The position numbers and the translations under genes were made by a program. Below, one piece after another: positions 37,621 through 48,791 of a stretch of 64,000 bases of DNA (position 1 is the first letter of the stretch; every line of letters starts with the position of its first letter). The notes beneath the pieces are model-generated. The model was not told the DNA's origin. It was given only the letters and a program-made list of their open reading frames with translations, and made no database searches. Origin of the DNA: Chamaea fasciata (lineage: Eukaryota; Chordata; Aves; Passeriformes; Sylviidae); assembly GCA_029207755.1 (NCBI GenBank), contig JARCOQ010000001.1, positions 91,809,637 to 91,873,636 on the forward strand, in the 5' to 3' direction.

Positions 37621-40594
37621 GGGAGGTTCATGCTCTTGAACCTACAGTAAGAACTCATCCACCTACAAATGACAAGAAACAGTCACTATATTCCTTTTGA
37701 CTTATACCTGAAAGAATAAATTGTACCTTGGTCTTGATGCAGACGTGAACATTTTTGTTGTAGAAAGAATGAAAGGTATGTGAGGTAGTCTCTGTAGCAT
37801 GAAACAGCTGTATGTTTAAAAGCACCAAATTTAGTATATTGTTTTTCTCCCTGTGTGAACCACAGTTAATGGGCAATACCATTAGTGTTCCTGCAGCCAA
37901 CAATTCCCAACACTAAGTGAACCATGAGCCTGTAAAGCAAAGTCAGTGGAGTGATATTAACCAAAGTATCAACAAGTAGAATCCATCATCTCTCCATTCT
38001 GCTTTTCTTTCAGAAAAATAAGATCTGTCTGGATATTACTCTGCAGCTAAGCAATGATCAGAAGAATGCTTGACCTTTATTAAGTCTGAGAGTTTCTTTA
38101 CTTACTATTTTATTTCTAAAACCTGACAGGAAGAAAGTGTCATATATAACAGGAAAAAATGAGTTATTACCAGTTCTGAGTGGTGCTTAATGTTGCTCAA
38201 AACTGACCAGCCAGATTCTCCTAAATTCTATATTTCAAGAGTAGGGGATAAAAAGGTCTAATATCTTGTATCTCTTTTAGGACTCCTCATTTTTTTTCTG
38301 AATACTCTCCCACCCATTTCCACCCAGAACTGATGTTAGTTATCAGAGAATAAGGTTGCCATGTAAAAATTGAGCCCTCACCTCCCTGGCTGTTTTCCTT
38401 CCCTAAGGATGCTTGTTGAGATGCTCTAAACCCACTAAGGATGTACCTTCTACTAACCAGGACCTGAAACTGAGATCTGGATTTTATTTTCCCAGTTTTA
38501 TGTATTTTTCCAACTACCTTCTCCTGCAAAACCTACGACTTCAGCTGGTAACCCAGCCCGAGGCTGGTGTCTTTGAGTCTACCAGCCCTGAAGAGTAGAA
38601 AATGAGGCTCTGCAGCCAACTTGGAAAGGATTTAATCTAAAGCTCTTCTTTGGACACTCAAGGAACTGGGAGCATGCATGCTGCCAGCCCAGGGAAGGTC
38701 AGCACTGGAAGTTGTACTCCCAGCCACTGTCACATAAAAAGCATTTTTCCCTGCTAGATATGGATAAACTTCTTTCCTGCGATCAGGAGGTGGTAGGAAA
38801 TTACTCGCTCCCTTCTCTCCCTGCCGTGCTACCTGCTGTCTGTGCTCAGCTTCCTCTGTTACTATAAATATGTTACAAAGCAATTTAGCTTTGTGAGCTT
38901 CCAAAGCACTGGGAGAGTGCCTTCCAATTTGTGGTTACATCCTAGAACTCAACTGGACTAGGACTGTGCTGGCAGAAGGGCTGCTTGATACGATGAATTC
39001 TTGGCAGCTGGACAAAGTAAAGGCTTTGCCGGATCATGCTGGAACTGATCAGTATGGCCTATTTATGTCACTAGGTGTGGGACTCGTGGGTTATTCCTGC
39101 CTGGGAGCTGCTCTTGGAGATCACTGCCTCCCCTTAATGAGTAGCACTTGTCAGTGTTGGTCATTTGGAGATTTTTGGTTGTCTTGCAGTTTGTGCTTTG
39201 GTCTTTCGGTCAGCTGTAAACATGCACTGGTGTGTGCCCAGTTGGGTTTAACCAGAGCAGAAACACTTGGCTGGTGGGGAGAGCTGTGAGGGAGTGCAGT
39301 GCAGTGCTCCCAGAACAGAGAAGATGAATTCAAGGACTGCATGTGAAATACTTTGAACATGGGAAACTGAAGAGAAAGAAGGAAAAGAGTCGCTAATGTT
39401 ATCAGCCAGGAGTTAAAATGCTGACTGGGGATATAGTTACCTTTACTACTGACCTAGTAAGGACTTCTTACTCCATAGGAGGAGGTCTGAAATCGATCAG
39501 CATGGCCACCCATTTTGAAATATTTTCCTCTATTCTTTCCTGGGCTAAAAATTCCACAAAGGTAACAAATTACATCACACAGTGTCTCATTGAGAGCATC
39601 TCTGGAAAGTGCTTGTGTGCTTCAACAAAGACCAAACAGGAAGGCAAATATATCTTCAACTGTAACAATGATTCTATCATGAGACCAGGGTGATATTAAT
39701 AGTGCTCAGTCCTGCTCAGAATGATTTGTTCTTAAAGACTGATTTAAGTGAAGTGCTTATTTCTTTCTGTCCCAGTTCTCTTCTTTAAATCTCTTCTGTT
39801 CCTTTGTCCATATTTTCTTTTTTCCCTTTTTTTCTCCCTTCCTGTGAGCATTGTCAGATAAGCATTATATAAAATAAGCGCGAGTTTGTAAGAAAAGGAG
39901 AGGGAGATGATATTTGTAACTAGAAGTTGTCACATTTTGTCTGTGAGTACACACAAACCTATTATAGAATACACCCAGGGTTTTAATTCACTTTCCCTCC
40001 AGTTCCAGGGAGACTATAATCTGCCTTTTTAAGAATAAACTGATTCCAAAGGCTCCTTCTAAGGAGAGAAACCTAATGTTTGAAATGCAACTACAGGAAA
40101 TGGTGGCTTTTACATTCCAAAGCTGACCACCTCAAAATAGAATATATTAAAGATACAATATAAATAATCGTTTTAGGTTAACTGTGTATATCAAAGCCAA
40201 AGAAAGAATAATATGCTCACTCTCTACAACACTTTGATCACCAAAGACACTGCATGCTTAATCTGCTCAGAGCTTTATCTTCAGCCATCCAATAACCACG
40301 CTGGAGTTTTACTAAATATCAATCAGAAAAGTTTGGAGGAAAACAGTGCCAGAAACGTCAAGTATCTGATACTAAATATTTTGACCAATATAATTTATAC
40401 TATTCAGCAAAGTTGCTACTAGCATTGTATTTTGAGGAAATTAATGATGAAAATAATAATAAAGAAAGCGCATTGCGGCCAGAAGAGGATTGAATAGTTC
40501 ATCGCCCATTTGGATCAGATACATCAGCATCTCAAGTGCTTTAACTGGATAGGTGTTGCTGGGATTGCTAATTTCCAGTTAAAACGGAGGTGAG

Positions 40595-41085
40595 TCTCCA
40601 AGGCTCGGGGAGACCGCGTTCTCAGTGGCGAAGCGATGGCGCCGCGCCCTCCGCGCTGTTTTGGCCTCCGCCGGCCGCCGTCCTGGCCCCGCTGCGCGCG
40701 CGGGGCCGCGGGGCGGGGAGCGATGGCGGAGCCCGGGTGAGGCGCGGGTGAGTGTCGGGGTCGCGGTGGGCCACGGCCCCTTTCCCTTCCCTCCGCTTTC
40801 CTCCTTTCCCGTTCTTCCCTCCCCTCCCTGGCTCTGACGGTCTGGCCGAGTTCCCCTTCTCCTGCCTGAGCGATGTTCCCGTCCCCTGTGGGGCCTTCCC
40901 AGGGCTGCGCGTTAACGTCGGGAGGAGGAGACGAACGTCCTGGCGGGAATCTCCGGAGGGGTCGGTGGCTGGGAGGCAGCTCGGGGCTGGGCTGGAAGCC
41001 GGGTAGGGGGGCCGAGCCCAGCCGGGCTCCGGGGTGAGCGTGGTCCAGGCGGCGGCCCGGCTGCCCCTCGCCCCTGGGCCGTACT
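40595..41085 (+). promoter_or_regulatory. CDKAL1: CpG-island promoter of CDKAL1
   Basis: An abrupt switch from AT-rich sequence to about 490 bp dense in CpG (for example GCTGCGCGCGCGGGGCCGCG) marks a typical TATA-less housekeeping promoter. It sits upstream of the CDKAL1 coding exons and in the right orientation. A GGCGGGAA motif at 40942-40949 resembles an E2F binding site. The island ends abruptly at a TA/GT microsatellite and a CR1 copy. Use in the opposite direction is possible but not shown. Confidence 0.85.
40600..40747 (+). other. CDKAL1: CDKAL1 non-coding first exon (approximate)
   Basis: The transcription start is not visible directly; it should lie within the CpG island. Three donor-like sites are present: CGGAG|GTGAGT near 40589, CCCGG|GTGAGG at 40736/40737 and GCGCGG|GTGAGT at 40747/40748. 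The last is the best consensus in the GC-rich core and was used for the end. Two ATGs in the exon (40636 and 40723) are upstream of the real start and open short frames only. The exon is non-coding in mammals as well. Confidence 0.5.
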
Positions 41086-41102
41086 TGTGTGCGTGTTTAT
41101 AC

Positions 41103-41133
<31 letters not shown>

Positions 41134-41165
41134 TATACATATATATATGTGTGTGTGTGTGTGTT
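41086..41165. repeat. (TA)n/(GT)n compound microsatellite
   Basis: About 80 bp of alternating TA, CA and GT units lie immediately after the CpG island. The tract can form AT cruciforms or Z-DNA-like structure and is probably length-variable. Confidence 0.95.
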
Positions 41166-41184
41166 GTTTACCTACTTGTGTGTA

Positions 41185-41558
41185 TGAAGAGAGACTGCGG
41201 GAACTGGGTCTGTTTGGTCTGGAGAACAGAATACTGAGAGGGGATCTCATTAATGCGTATGACTATCTCAGAGGCGGGTACCAGACTCCTCAGGTGCCCA
41301 GTGACAGGACTAGGAGCACTGACCGTAAACTAAAAGGCAGGAAGTTTCACTTTAACAGGAAGAAGAACTTCACATCGAGGATGGCAGAACACTGGAACAG
41401 GCTGCCCAGGGGGGTTGTGGTGTCTTCCTCTCTGGTGACATTCAAAACCCGCGTGGGCACTTTGCCTTGTAACCTCCTCCAAGTGGCCCTGCCTTGACGG
41501 GTTTGGATGGTCTCTGGCGGTCCCTTCCCAACGCTAACAATTCCATCGTTCTTTGATA
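41185..41558 (+). repeat. CR1 LINE 3' end
   Basis: This CR1 tail of about 370 bp directly follows the microsatellite. It starts GAGAGACTGCGGGAACTGGG and TGTTTGGTCTGGAGAACAG, passes through GAACACTGGAACAGGCTGCC, and ends in a degenerate ATTCCATCGTTCTTTGATA. It is among the longer tails in the window and lies in the first CDKAL1 intron. Confidence 0.9.
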
Positions 41559-42230
41559 CGTACATATACACACACATACATGTACGTGTACTTCAAACTC
41601 AGTCTCGCTGTGCATTAACGCTGCAGGTTTTTTCTGCTCTGTGTGAGGCCGAGGATAAAATCCCGGGGTTTTAGCGGAGACATCTGTTGGTAAATAGCTG
41701 AAAAGGGCGGTCCTCTAACAACTGGATGGAAGTCCTCCTTTCGTATGTGCCAGGAGATTGAGGAGGGGCGACCTCCTAGACAAACTAGACTGGCACACGG
41801 GAAGTTTTGTTTGTGACAAGATGTTAAAACAACTCTAGTCTTTTATTTGCTTGCTAACATTTTTTTAAGAAAACTTCGAGTTCTGTAGGTGCAGCTTGGC
41901 TGTATGAGAAGAAAATATTAGCTTCTGTTTTTGTTATCGCTTCTTATTTCAGTCAATCTACCAGAATAGCTGCAGGAATCCATCTTTCTTTTTTTTTTTT
42001 CTTGTGAAGGAGATCTCATGCATGCATATGGATGGAACTAGTACAGATATCAACTAATCTGTTTTAAAATAACTTCACAGTGTTTTAATTTTTAAAAAAA
42101 TTGTGAACTAAAGACTTGAACTAACATTCACTGTTAATCTTTCTCCTTTCTTTCTTTCAAAATTTTAAACTGAATGAAGACAAAATCTGGAGGAAATCTA
42201 AGATAACTTAAATACACCTGACTTTGACAC

Positions 42231-42263
42231 AAAAAAAAAAAAAAAAAGAGAGAGAGAGAGAGA
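42231..42263. repeat. poly(A) followed by (GA)n
   Basis: There are 17 A residues followed by eight GA units. This is a simple repeat. Confidence 0.95.
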
Positions 42264-42514
42264 CTCCATAGAGGAAGGATAAAAGGAGTAGTGTCCCTGC
42301 TCAGGAGATAGGGAAAACGTGGGAACTCTTCCACCTTGCCAGCCAGCCAGCATGTGTACTTGGTCCACATGAGGTCAAACTGAGCAAGGAGTGTATTCCT
42401 GCAAAGGGAGGATGAGTGCTTGTTGGACAGTAACAGGAATTAATGGTTTTCTGTCTGCTACTTCTGCTTGTTTATGCCATGTCTTTTTTCCTTTTCCTCC
42501 TCCCCACCCTCCAG

Positions 42515-42552
42515 GTTTACTGTCCAAGAGGATTTAGAACTTGCTTGAAAAG
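42515..42552 (+). other. CDKAL1: candidate CDKAL1 non-coding exon 2
   Basis: A strong pyrimidine tract ending CACCCTCCAG precedes 38 bp that end in GAAAAG|GTAGGA, a fair donor. The exon sits between the CpG-island first exon and the start-codon exon. It contains no ATG, so it would extend the 5'UTR without changing the start. The call rests on splice-site quality alone. Confidence 0.45.
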
Positions 42553-44151
42553 GTAGGAATTTTCATTTGGCTGTATTCTTTCTTCCATGGGCCTCTGAAA
42601 TAAGCTGAGCTTATTTGTTTTTCCAGTTGCTCCATTACATTGGATATTTTTCTGTAAGAGAAAAAAACAACAAATCAAGACTTTTTATTCCCTTCCTGAT
42701 ATTGTTGTGATAACTTAACCTATTTGTACATATTCTCAGTGGTATAAATTAGTGTAAGAGATGTGTCACCTTTCCCTCATATTCTTTATTACTGGACTTT
42801 TCACAAATGGTTATTTTTGTTCACATTTTGCTGCATAATTGTATAGATCCTGTTTTTTTTAATTTAGAAGAATGCTAATTGCCTGAGTACCTAGGGCAGG
42901 TGTATTCTCTTTGTGACACCATTTTCTTCCTTTTTAAGTTAAATGCAGATGTGTGATGGTTCAGCTTACAGGAAGTTTTATTTTGAAGTGTATTTTGCAA
43001 AATTGACTGAAAGACACATGCTGGGTACATGCACAGGTGTTTATCTTCTTATGTTCTTCAGTAATTCGTTTGCAACATCTGGAAGTGTTTCTATGCCAGT
43101 AGCAAATCTTTGGTTCCTGAAGTCTAATTTTAAAGGAATGAAACCCTTGTTTTTCATTGTCAGTTAGGAAAGTGTTGTATTTTCCCTGTCAACTGTGAAA
43201 TACCCTTGTATGATTTCCCTAGTAAGCTGTTGGTTTATGTAAAACACCTGAGTTTCCAGTGGTACTTCAGACTATTCTAAGCAGGAGTTACAGCACAGTG
43301 TGTGGTGTGTAATTAACACAGTAACTCTTTTTACAGACTTTTCTAGCAAATGGCTTTTTTTCAGTTCCTGAAAACTAATCTGGATTTTCACATCTGCTGG
43401 GAGATACATATGCATATATATTTAATTTCTTGTGGAAAATAAAATCAGATATTAGCAATCTTTTAATATATTATTCTAGCCAGATTATAGTATATTTATT
43501 TTTATTAGTTAGGTGCAGTTATTTAACATTCTGTACCTGATAACAGAACTTTTTATTTTACTGTCCCAGTGAATGAACTAATTCAGATAAAAGGCCTGTG
43601 GGATCAGGAGTTCTAGGAATAGTTTGGTTGTTTTCAAAAGGACTGTGAGGACATATTTGGATAGTGTCCACACACAAATAAGCGCCAGAATGGCCTCTGA
43701 AGCAGTCACTTGGATTCTGTGTCTTTCATTCTTCGTGTGTGATGTGAGTGCAAGTGCATCCATCATAGAACATGAGCTCACTATTTTGTTATGATGATGA
43801 CATGATTAAAAATACCTGTATCTTGGATGTGTCGTGCCAGAGCAGATGAAGGGGTTTTGAGTTAGGAGATGACAAGATACAGATAGTTTATAAATAAGCC
43901 CTTAAGAATCTGTATGGTCTGTGACTTTCTCCATTCCTGTGTTTGAGGTATGGGGGGGACGAGGGCATTCAGGAAGTGTCTGGTAGTGGATTGTTTTTGT
44001 GTACTCAGTACCCCTCGTGTGTGTGATATATTGCATGTGTGCTTACTGATACATCTGACATTTCTTTATGAGAAATGTGCAGTAGATATGAGGCCTTGGT
44101 TTTATATTCAAATGCTTTCCTAATGCCATTCTTCTCCAACACTTCTTGAAG

Positions 44152-44318
44152 ATGCCTGCTGTCTGTGAGTCAGTGCTTGAGGATATTGAAGACATCGTGT
44201 CAGCAGAAGATTTGAAGCCACACGATCGGCAGTTTGTGAGAAGGAATGTTTTTCCCAAAGTGCGAAAACGCAACTCCCAAAAAAACGTTCAGGCAGATGA
44301 TGAGCCCCCAAGTGACAG
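44152..44318 (+). CDS. CDKAL1: CDKAL1 start-codon exon
   Basis: CDKAL1 is a radical-SAM methylthiotransferase that adds a 2-methylthio group to t6A37 of tRNA-Lys(UUU), aiding accurate Lys decoding, notably in pancreatic beta cells. This exon encodes the N-terminus: [20 protein letters not shown] followed by [19 protein letters not shown] and a polar tail ending PPSD. The mammalian N-terminus has the same DDIEDIVS, DRHFVR and PKVRRRN pattern. The ATG was chosen because it begins this conserved N-terminus, has A at -3, and follows directly on a pyrimidine-rich stretch ending TTGAAG, which may itself be the splice acceptor. The exon ends after two bases of a Ser codon at GACAG|GTGAAG. Confidence 0.93.
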
Positions 44319-44714
44319 GTGAAGTCTTACATCGACCCTGTGTTGGTGCTTTTCTTATATCTCCTATGTGCTTGTCAGCTTTCAGAAATAAGGTGGAGGT
44401 TTGTGTTATATCTTCATGTAAAATCTGTGTACAAGATAAAAATGAGTGAAATAGTCCTTAGAGAATAAACTGTAAATCCTAAGCAAATTTCTTTTCCTAG
44501 ACAGATTTTCTGAGGAAATGAGTTATTGCTGAGATATGGATGAGTGGAATAGTCAGACTGGGAAAATGGTTTCTGTTACACTTTTGTGTGTAAAAGATTT
44601 CTGAAAAATTGTCGTTGTATCTCAATTACCTAAATACAATCTGAGCTCTTCAAAATGCGGTTCTGTAGTAGCCTTTTGACATCTGAAATGAGAAATAGGA
44701 ACAAAATCCTGAGA

Positions 44715-45200
44715 TTTGCAGAAGGGTTGGGGTTGGAGGGTCATCTTGAGCTAACCCACTGCTTGAGCACTGCCAAAAAGAGCCAGTTGGCAGGATTCTG
44801 AGTAGGTAGTTTTTGAGTATCTCCAGGAGATGGAGATTCTGCAGTCTCCCCTAGTAACCTGTGCCAGTTCTTGGTCATTCTCAGAGTGAAAAAAGGTGTT
44901 TCCTGATGCTCAGAGCAAACCTCCCACATTTTAGTTTGTTGTTGCTTCTGGTCCTGTCACTGTGCACCACTGAAAAAAATCCTGCCTCTGCTTTCTTTGC
45001 ACTTTCCCTTGAGGTATTTATATACTTTGAGATCACCCTGAGCCTTCTCTTCATCAGGCAGAAAGTCCCAGCACTCTGAGTTGTTTCTGTTATGAGGGAT
45101 GTTCCAGTCCCCTCATGATCTTTATGGCCCTTTGTTGGGCTGTGTCCAGGATGTCCCTGTCTCTCTTGTGGGTGCATCCTGTCAGGGCCTGGGGATTTGT
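44715..45200 (-). repeat. CR1 LINE, antisense
   Basis: This is a minus-strand CR1 of about 480 bp. On the plus strand it shows the reverse-complement blocks: GGGTTGGGGTTGGAGGGTCA, ACCTGTGCCAGTTCTTGGTC, GGTCCTGTCACTGTGCACCA, CCTGAGCCTTCTCTTCATCA and TGGGCTGTGTCCAGGATGTC. It is the only clear antisense CR1 tail of the common type in the window. Confidence 0.88.
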
Positions 45201-45550
45201 GTATGCTCAATGTGCTGAGCTGTTTATTCCCAGTCTCCTTTCATGAAGGTTACATCATCCTTGCTTCAGTCTTCCAACCTGTTTTCTGCATCCTGGGATT
45301 TGCAAAGGCTGTACTTGTGTGTACATCCTGCAAGTGACACAGTGAAACTTCTTTTGAACTTGCTGTTTTATTTCAGTGGAAATAGTATGCAGTAAGCACG
45401 AAATGCATCTTTGCATTTTTCCTACTTGTGATTTCCATAAGAACAGAATCAACTTTCTGCTACAGTGGAATTGATTAGAGTATAGGTCAACTCAGTTACT
45501 GATTATAGTTTCTAGTGCAGGTCTGAGATCTGGGTTGTTTTGTTGTGGTG

Positions 45551-45577
45551 TTTTTTTTTTTTTTTTTTTTTTTTTTT
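45551..45577. repeat. poly(T) run
   Basis: There are 27 consecutive T residues followed by CCCCCC. This is a simple repeat. Confidence 0.95.
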
Positions 45578-46522
45578 CCCCCCTCACACATTAGTTTCAA
45601 GTTGATGGATATGATTTCCCTAGATGATAAAGATGAAAATAAATTGTGTATGAAAATTTAATTGCCTGTGGAGAAATAAAATTCTGGGTTTTCACTGGCT
45701 TTCAAAAGAGATTTTATAAGAATAACAACGCGTCTCTATCCTGATGCCCCTAGAAGTGCATTGGCCCCAGTCTGCCAGGAATGTATACACAGCTGAACTG
45801 ATGTTCTGTAGATACTTGACACAAGTACTTCATGCCCCAAAGCCTTCAGGTACTGTGTATTCTCTAGCAGGCTCTTGTTTTAGTGTTTTGTACCCAAGAA
45901 AGCACGTTGAACACGTGTTGTTTAGGCATCAGGAAGTCTAAATACCCTGTGTTTACAGTTAATGATCATTAATGTTCCATCAACAAATTTCTATTTTTAG
46001 CTAGGGGAAGTGTCTGTTAAAAAAGAAGCGGAGAGGGGAAAAAAAGCTGTAGGCAGGGCGTAGTATTGTGTTCCAGGATGTGTAGTGTTCTTGTACTGGC
46101 ATCTTTAGCTCATTGGCAGTTATCCCAGGAATTTGAATGAGAGCTTCTTACAGAACCTTTTGTTGGTTTTTGGAGCCTTTTATGTGCTAGCTCTGCAGTG
46201 CATGTCTGCCATGCTGCCTGTGTAGCCTGGAAAGGTTGGGATGGGGCTTTCCACTGTTCGTGCAGCTTTTGGCCACCAAGTAAATTTACACAGCTGGCTT
46301 GTGGCCTAATTTCAGTGCTGTCACTTGAAGATTACTTGTTACATGATAAGATAATTTTGACAAAGTTTGGGAGTTTAAGTTTGGGAATTTTTTTGGTGTT
46401 TGTGTGTTTTGTGGGGTTTTCTTTGTTACTTTAACATAATTGCAATGTACTGAATCTGTTGTTATCCTACAGCTCCTGCACCTTCTGCATGCTAAAACTC
46501 TTTTCTGTCTCTTTTCTTGCTA

Positions 46523-46951
46523 GTTGTGGTGGATTGACTCTACCACAAGGGAGAGAACTGGAAGAGTAAAAGTGAGAAAACCTGTGGGTTGAGATGAAGA
46601 CAGATAAAGTGAAGGAAGGAGCAGGGAAAAACCCCAAGTGATGCAAAAGCAGCCATTCGCCACCTCCCACAAGCAGACTGGTACCCAACCAGTCTCAGAA
46701 CAATGGTTATTTTGGAAAGACCAAACCCACAGCTTTTATTGCTGAACATGATGTCATCTGGAATGAGTTATCCTGTTGATCAGATATTCTGTTCATGTTC
46801 CTCCCAACCTGTTGTCCATCTGCAGCCTGCTTGTGGTGGGATGAAGCACAGTGGGAAACAAGCAAGCATTGTTCAATCACGGTTGCAGTCACAAATGCAA
46901 AACACAGCCCTATATGAGTGTTTTGTTACCTTATCCCAGCAAGACCTAATG
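46523..46951 (+). mobile_element. probable avian endogenous-retrovirus LTR-type repeat, degraded
   Basis: The segment begins TTGTGGTGGATTGACTC and includes AGTGATGCAAAAGCAGCCAT, GGTACCCAACCAGTCTCAGA, ATGATGTCATCTGGAATGAG, CCTCCCAACCTGTTG and AAATGCAAAACACAGCCC, then CCTTATCCCAGCAAGACC. I recognise this block order from a dispersed repeat common in avian genomes and believe it to be an endogenous-retrovirus LTR. No viral coding genes are present, so it would be a solo copy. It is old: many substitutions, and no clear target-site duplication seen. The name and the exact ends rest on memory of the repeat, not on a search. Confidence 0.5.
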
Positions 46952-47131
46952 CCCATTACACTAAAATCACATAATTGCTGCTCTTCCTAAGCTGTTTTGG
47001 AGTTGTCACTGTTTGCATTGTTTATTTTATGTTTGAAGAATTACAGTTCATTCAGGTGGTTCAGTGGTGGGCTTAAGGGGGAAGCTTGTTCACCATTTCA
47101 CTTGCATTTCTCATTTGTTTTTACTTGACAG

Positions 47132-47244
47132 CATTATTCCTGGTGTTCAGAAAATCTGGATTCGTACATGGGGATGTTCTCACAATAATTCGGATGGTGA
47201 ATACATGGCTGGACAGCTGGCTGCATATGGATACAAAATTACAG
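47132..47244 (+). CDS. CDKAL1: CDKAL1 second coding exon (start of methylthiotransferase domain)
   Basis: The first C completes a Ser codon from the previous exon. The exon encodes [20 protein letters not shown] followed by [17 protein letters not shown], the opening of the UPF0004 methylthiotransferase N-terminal domain. The Cys in WGCSHNNSD (residue 71 from the start) is the first of three cysteines that hold the auxiliary [4Fe-4S] cluster in MiaB/CDKAL1-type enzymes. The exon is 113 nt and ends in phase 1 at ACAG|GTAACA. The sequence is nearly identical to the mammalian exon. The next exon, with the second cysteine, was looked for and is not in the remaining 16.7 kb, so it and the radical-SAM and TRAM domains lie beyond the window. 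Confidence 0.96.
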
Positions 47245-48769
47245 GTAACAGTAAGAGTGAGCCCTGTAGTTCAGTCTTTCTGGAGTGAATGTTCAGAGCT
47301 GCCAAGCTGTCATCAAATGTTTTCACTCTTGATCATGCTTTTAAAAATCCACTTCTGATCCCTTTCTGATCTGAAGGTGAGGAGGTAAAGTGTTTCCCTG
47401 GCAATAAGCAGAATGATTACAGGACTAGTGCTTTCAGAATGGTTAGATTTTTCTTGACAGGGCAGACATCAGAGAGATGTCGTTCAGTGCCTTTTTCGGA
47501 CATTTTACTTGAGACGCACTTGAAAAGTTTTCATAAGAGTGGACGGCAAATATATTAATTCTTGGTCTTTAACTGTAATTGGTGGAACCTAAGTGGAAGA
47601 GGGAGATAGGCAATGTGTTCTCACTTGGTGATGTGAGTGTTTGCTGTGGAGCAGAGGTGGTCTACTCCAGCTGAATGATCTTTTGTTTCAGGAGAGATGA
47701 TTGGTAATATGGAGGTGAGATGATACAGGATTGTACCTTGTAGGTTCCAAAGAGCTGAGAATGCTATTTCTCCTTCCCTTCCAAGTGCTTAAAAAATTTC
47801 CCCATCATCTTGTTCTGCCTCCCCAATCCTAAAAATACTCAAACTTCTGGTTATGCTGACCACATTTCATCTCCTTAATGCAAAATATGCTGACAAAAAA
47901 ATTGAAAAGTTGGATTAATACCATGTTTTGATAGACAGGTATTATCTGAATACTTCTATGTAGCTTTTGACTAGTCTAAACAGAAACTTATTTTATTAAA
48001 ATATTAATAAAATAAAATTTATTTTATTAATTAATTCAAGTTCAAGTGTGTCTTGCACCTAAACTTGGATACTGAAAGACTACAAAGTTTTCTGTCCTGA
48101 TGTTTTCCTAAAAACAGTCCTGATTTCACAGAATGGCTGTTTCTTTTCTGGAACATGTCATGATATCGCTAAACAGTTGCATCTCATTTTCCTTTACTGC
48201 TGTTGATCTTTCTTACGCAGAAATAAGACACTGAATTATTCAAGTGCTGAACTACTTTAGGGAACCCAGGTGATTATTAAATTAGTAGTACACCTCCAGA
48301 GCAGGTATGCTCTTTCCACAGACAAGTGGAGTGCTGGTCCAAAAAGCCTTATTTGTGGCAGCTGCTTGCATAAGATTGCAAATATGTTCTCATTATGGCT
48401 TTCTTAAATTTAATTCCTCTTTACCTTAGTTGTTCTGATGCATATTATTCCAGGAACTACTTTTGGCTTCAGATTCAGATGGCTGTTCTGTGCTTTTGGA
48501 ATTTTACTGGGAGAGATGTAGGAAAGATGGGAGTGCAGTGAAGGAAGGAACTACCTTAAATTTCTGATACCTTACCTTTTTAGAAAATTAACGGTTTATA
48601 ACATTAGAATAGAAATAAGTCTACATCTAGAATCTGAATCTGAGAACTAAAAACTTCTTAAAAATTGCAGTTGTTGGGAGAAGAGTCCTGGAGTCATTTT
48701 GGTAGCTGTACATGAAATTGACCTCTAGTTTCTAGTCATTATTAAACCTAAGTCTTGATTTAGTTTATG

Positions 48770-48791
48770 TTAATGTATGTACATACATTAA
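48770..48791. repeat. 22-bp perfect palindrome
   Basis: The core TAATGTATGTACATACATTA reads the same on both strands, and one further T/A pair extends it on each side. There is no spacer. It is probably a chance AT-rich palindrome, or one able to form a small cruciform. Confidence 0.9.

Larger units (their letters stand above)
36371..40594. other. E2F3-CDKAL1 intergenic region
   Basis: About 4.2 kb separates the E2F3 3' end from the CDKAL1 CpG island. It contains a possible minus-strand terminal exon (36600-36906) and a 26-nt A-run (37595-37620). ORFs on both strands are short and unrecognised, and I saw no CR1 copy here. Confidence 0.8.
40748..44151 (+). other. CDKAL1: CDKAL1 5' introns, up to the start-codon exon
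   Basis: This span holds the 3' part of the CpG island, the compound microsatellite, a CR1 tail, an A-run followed by (GA)n and one candidate non-coding exon (42515-42552). From about 42560 to 44100 I see only AT-rich sequence. Confidence 0.7.
44319..47131 (+). other. CDKAL1: CDKAL1 intron between the first two coding exons
   Basis: This 2813 bp GT-AG intron carries an antisense CR1 copy (44715-45200), a 27-nt T-run (45551-45577) and a probable LTR-type repeat (46523-46951). Its acceptor is TGTTTTTACTTGACAG. Confidence 0.9.

Noticed and set aside
41087..41497. 136-codon plus-strand ORF after the CDKAL1 CpG island
   Set aside because: It runs through the TA/GT microsatellite and the CR1 tail; it is not a gene.
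44246..44449. Alternative frame with its own ATG over the CDKAL1 start exon
   Set aside because: It is out of frame with the conserved CDKAL1 N-terminus and reads into the intron; a shadow ORF.
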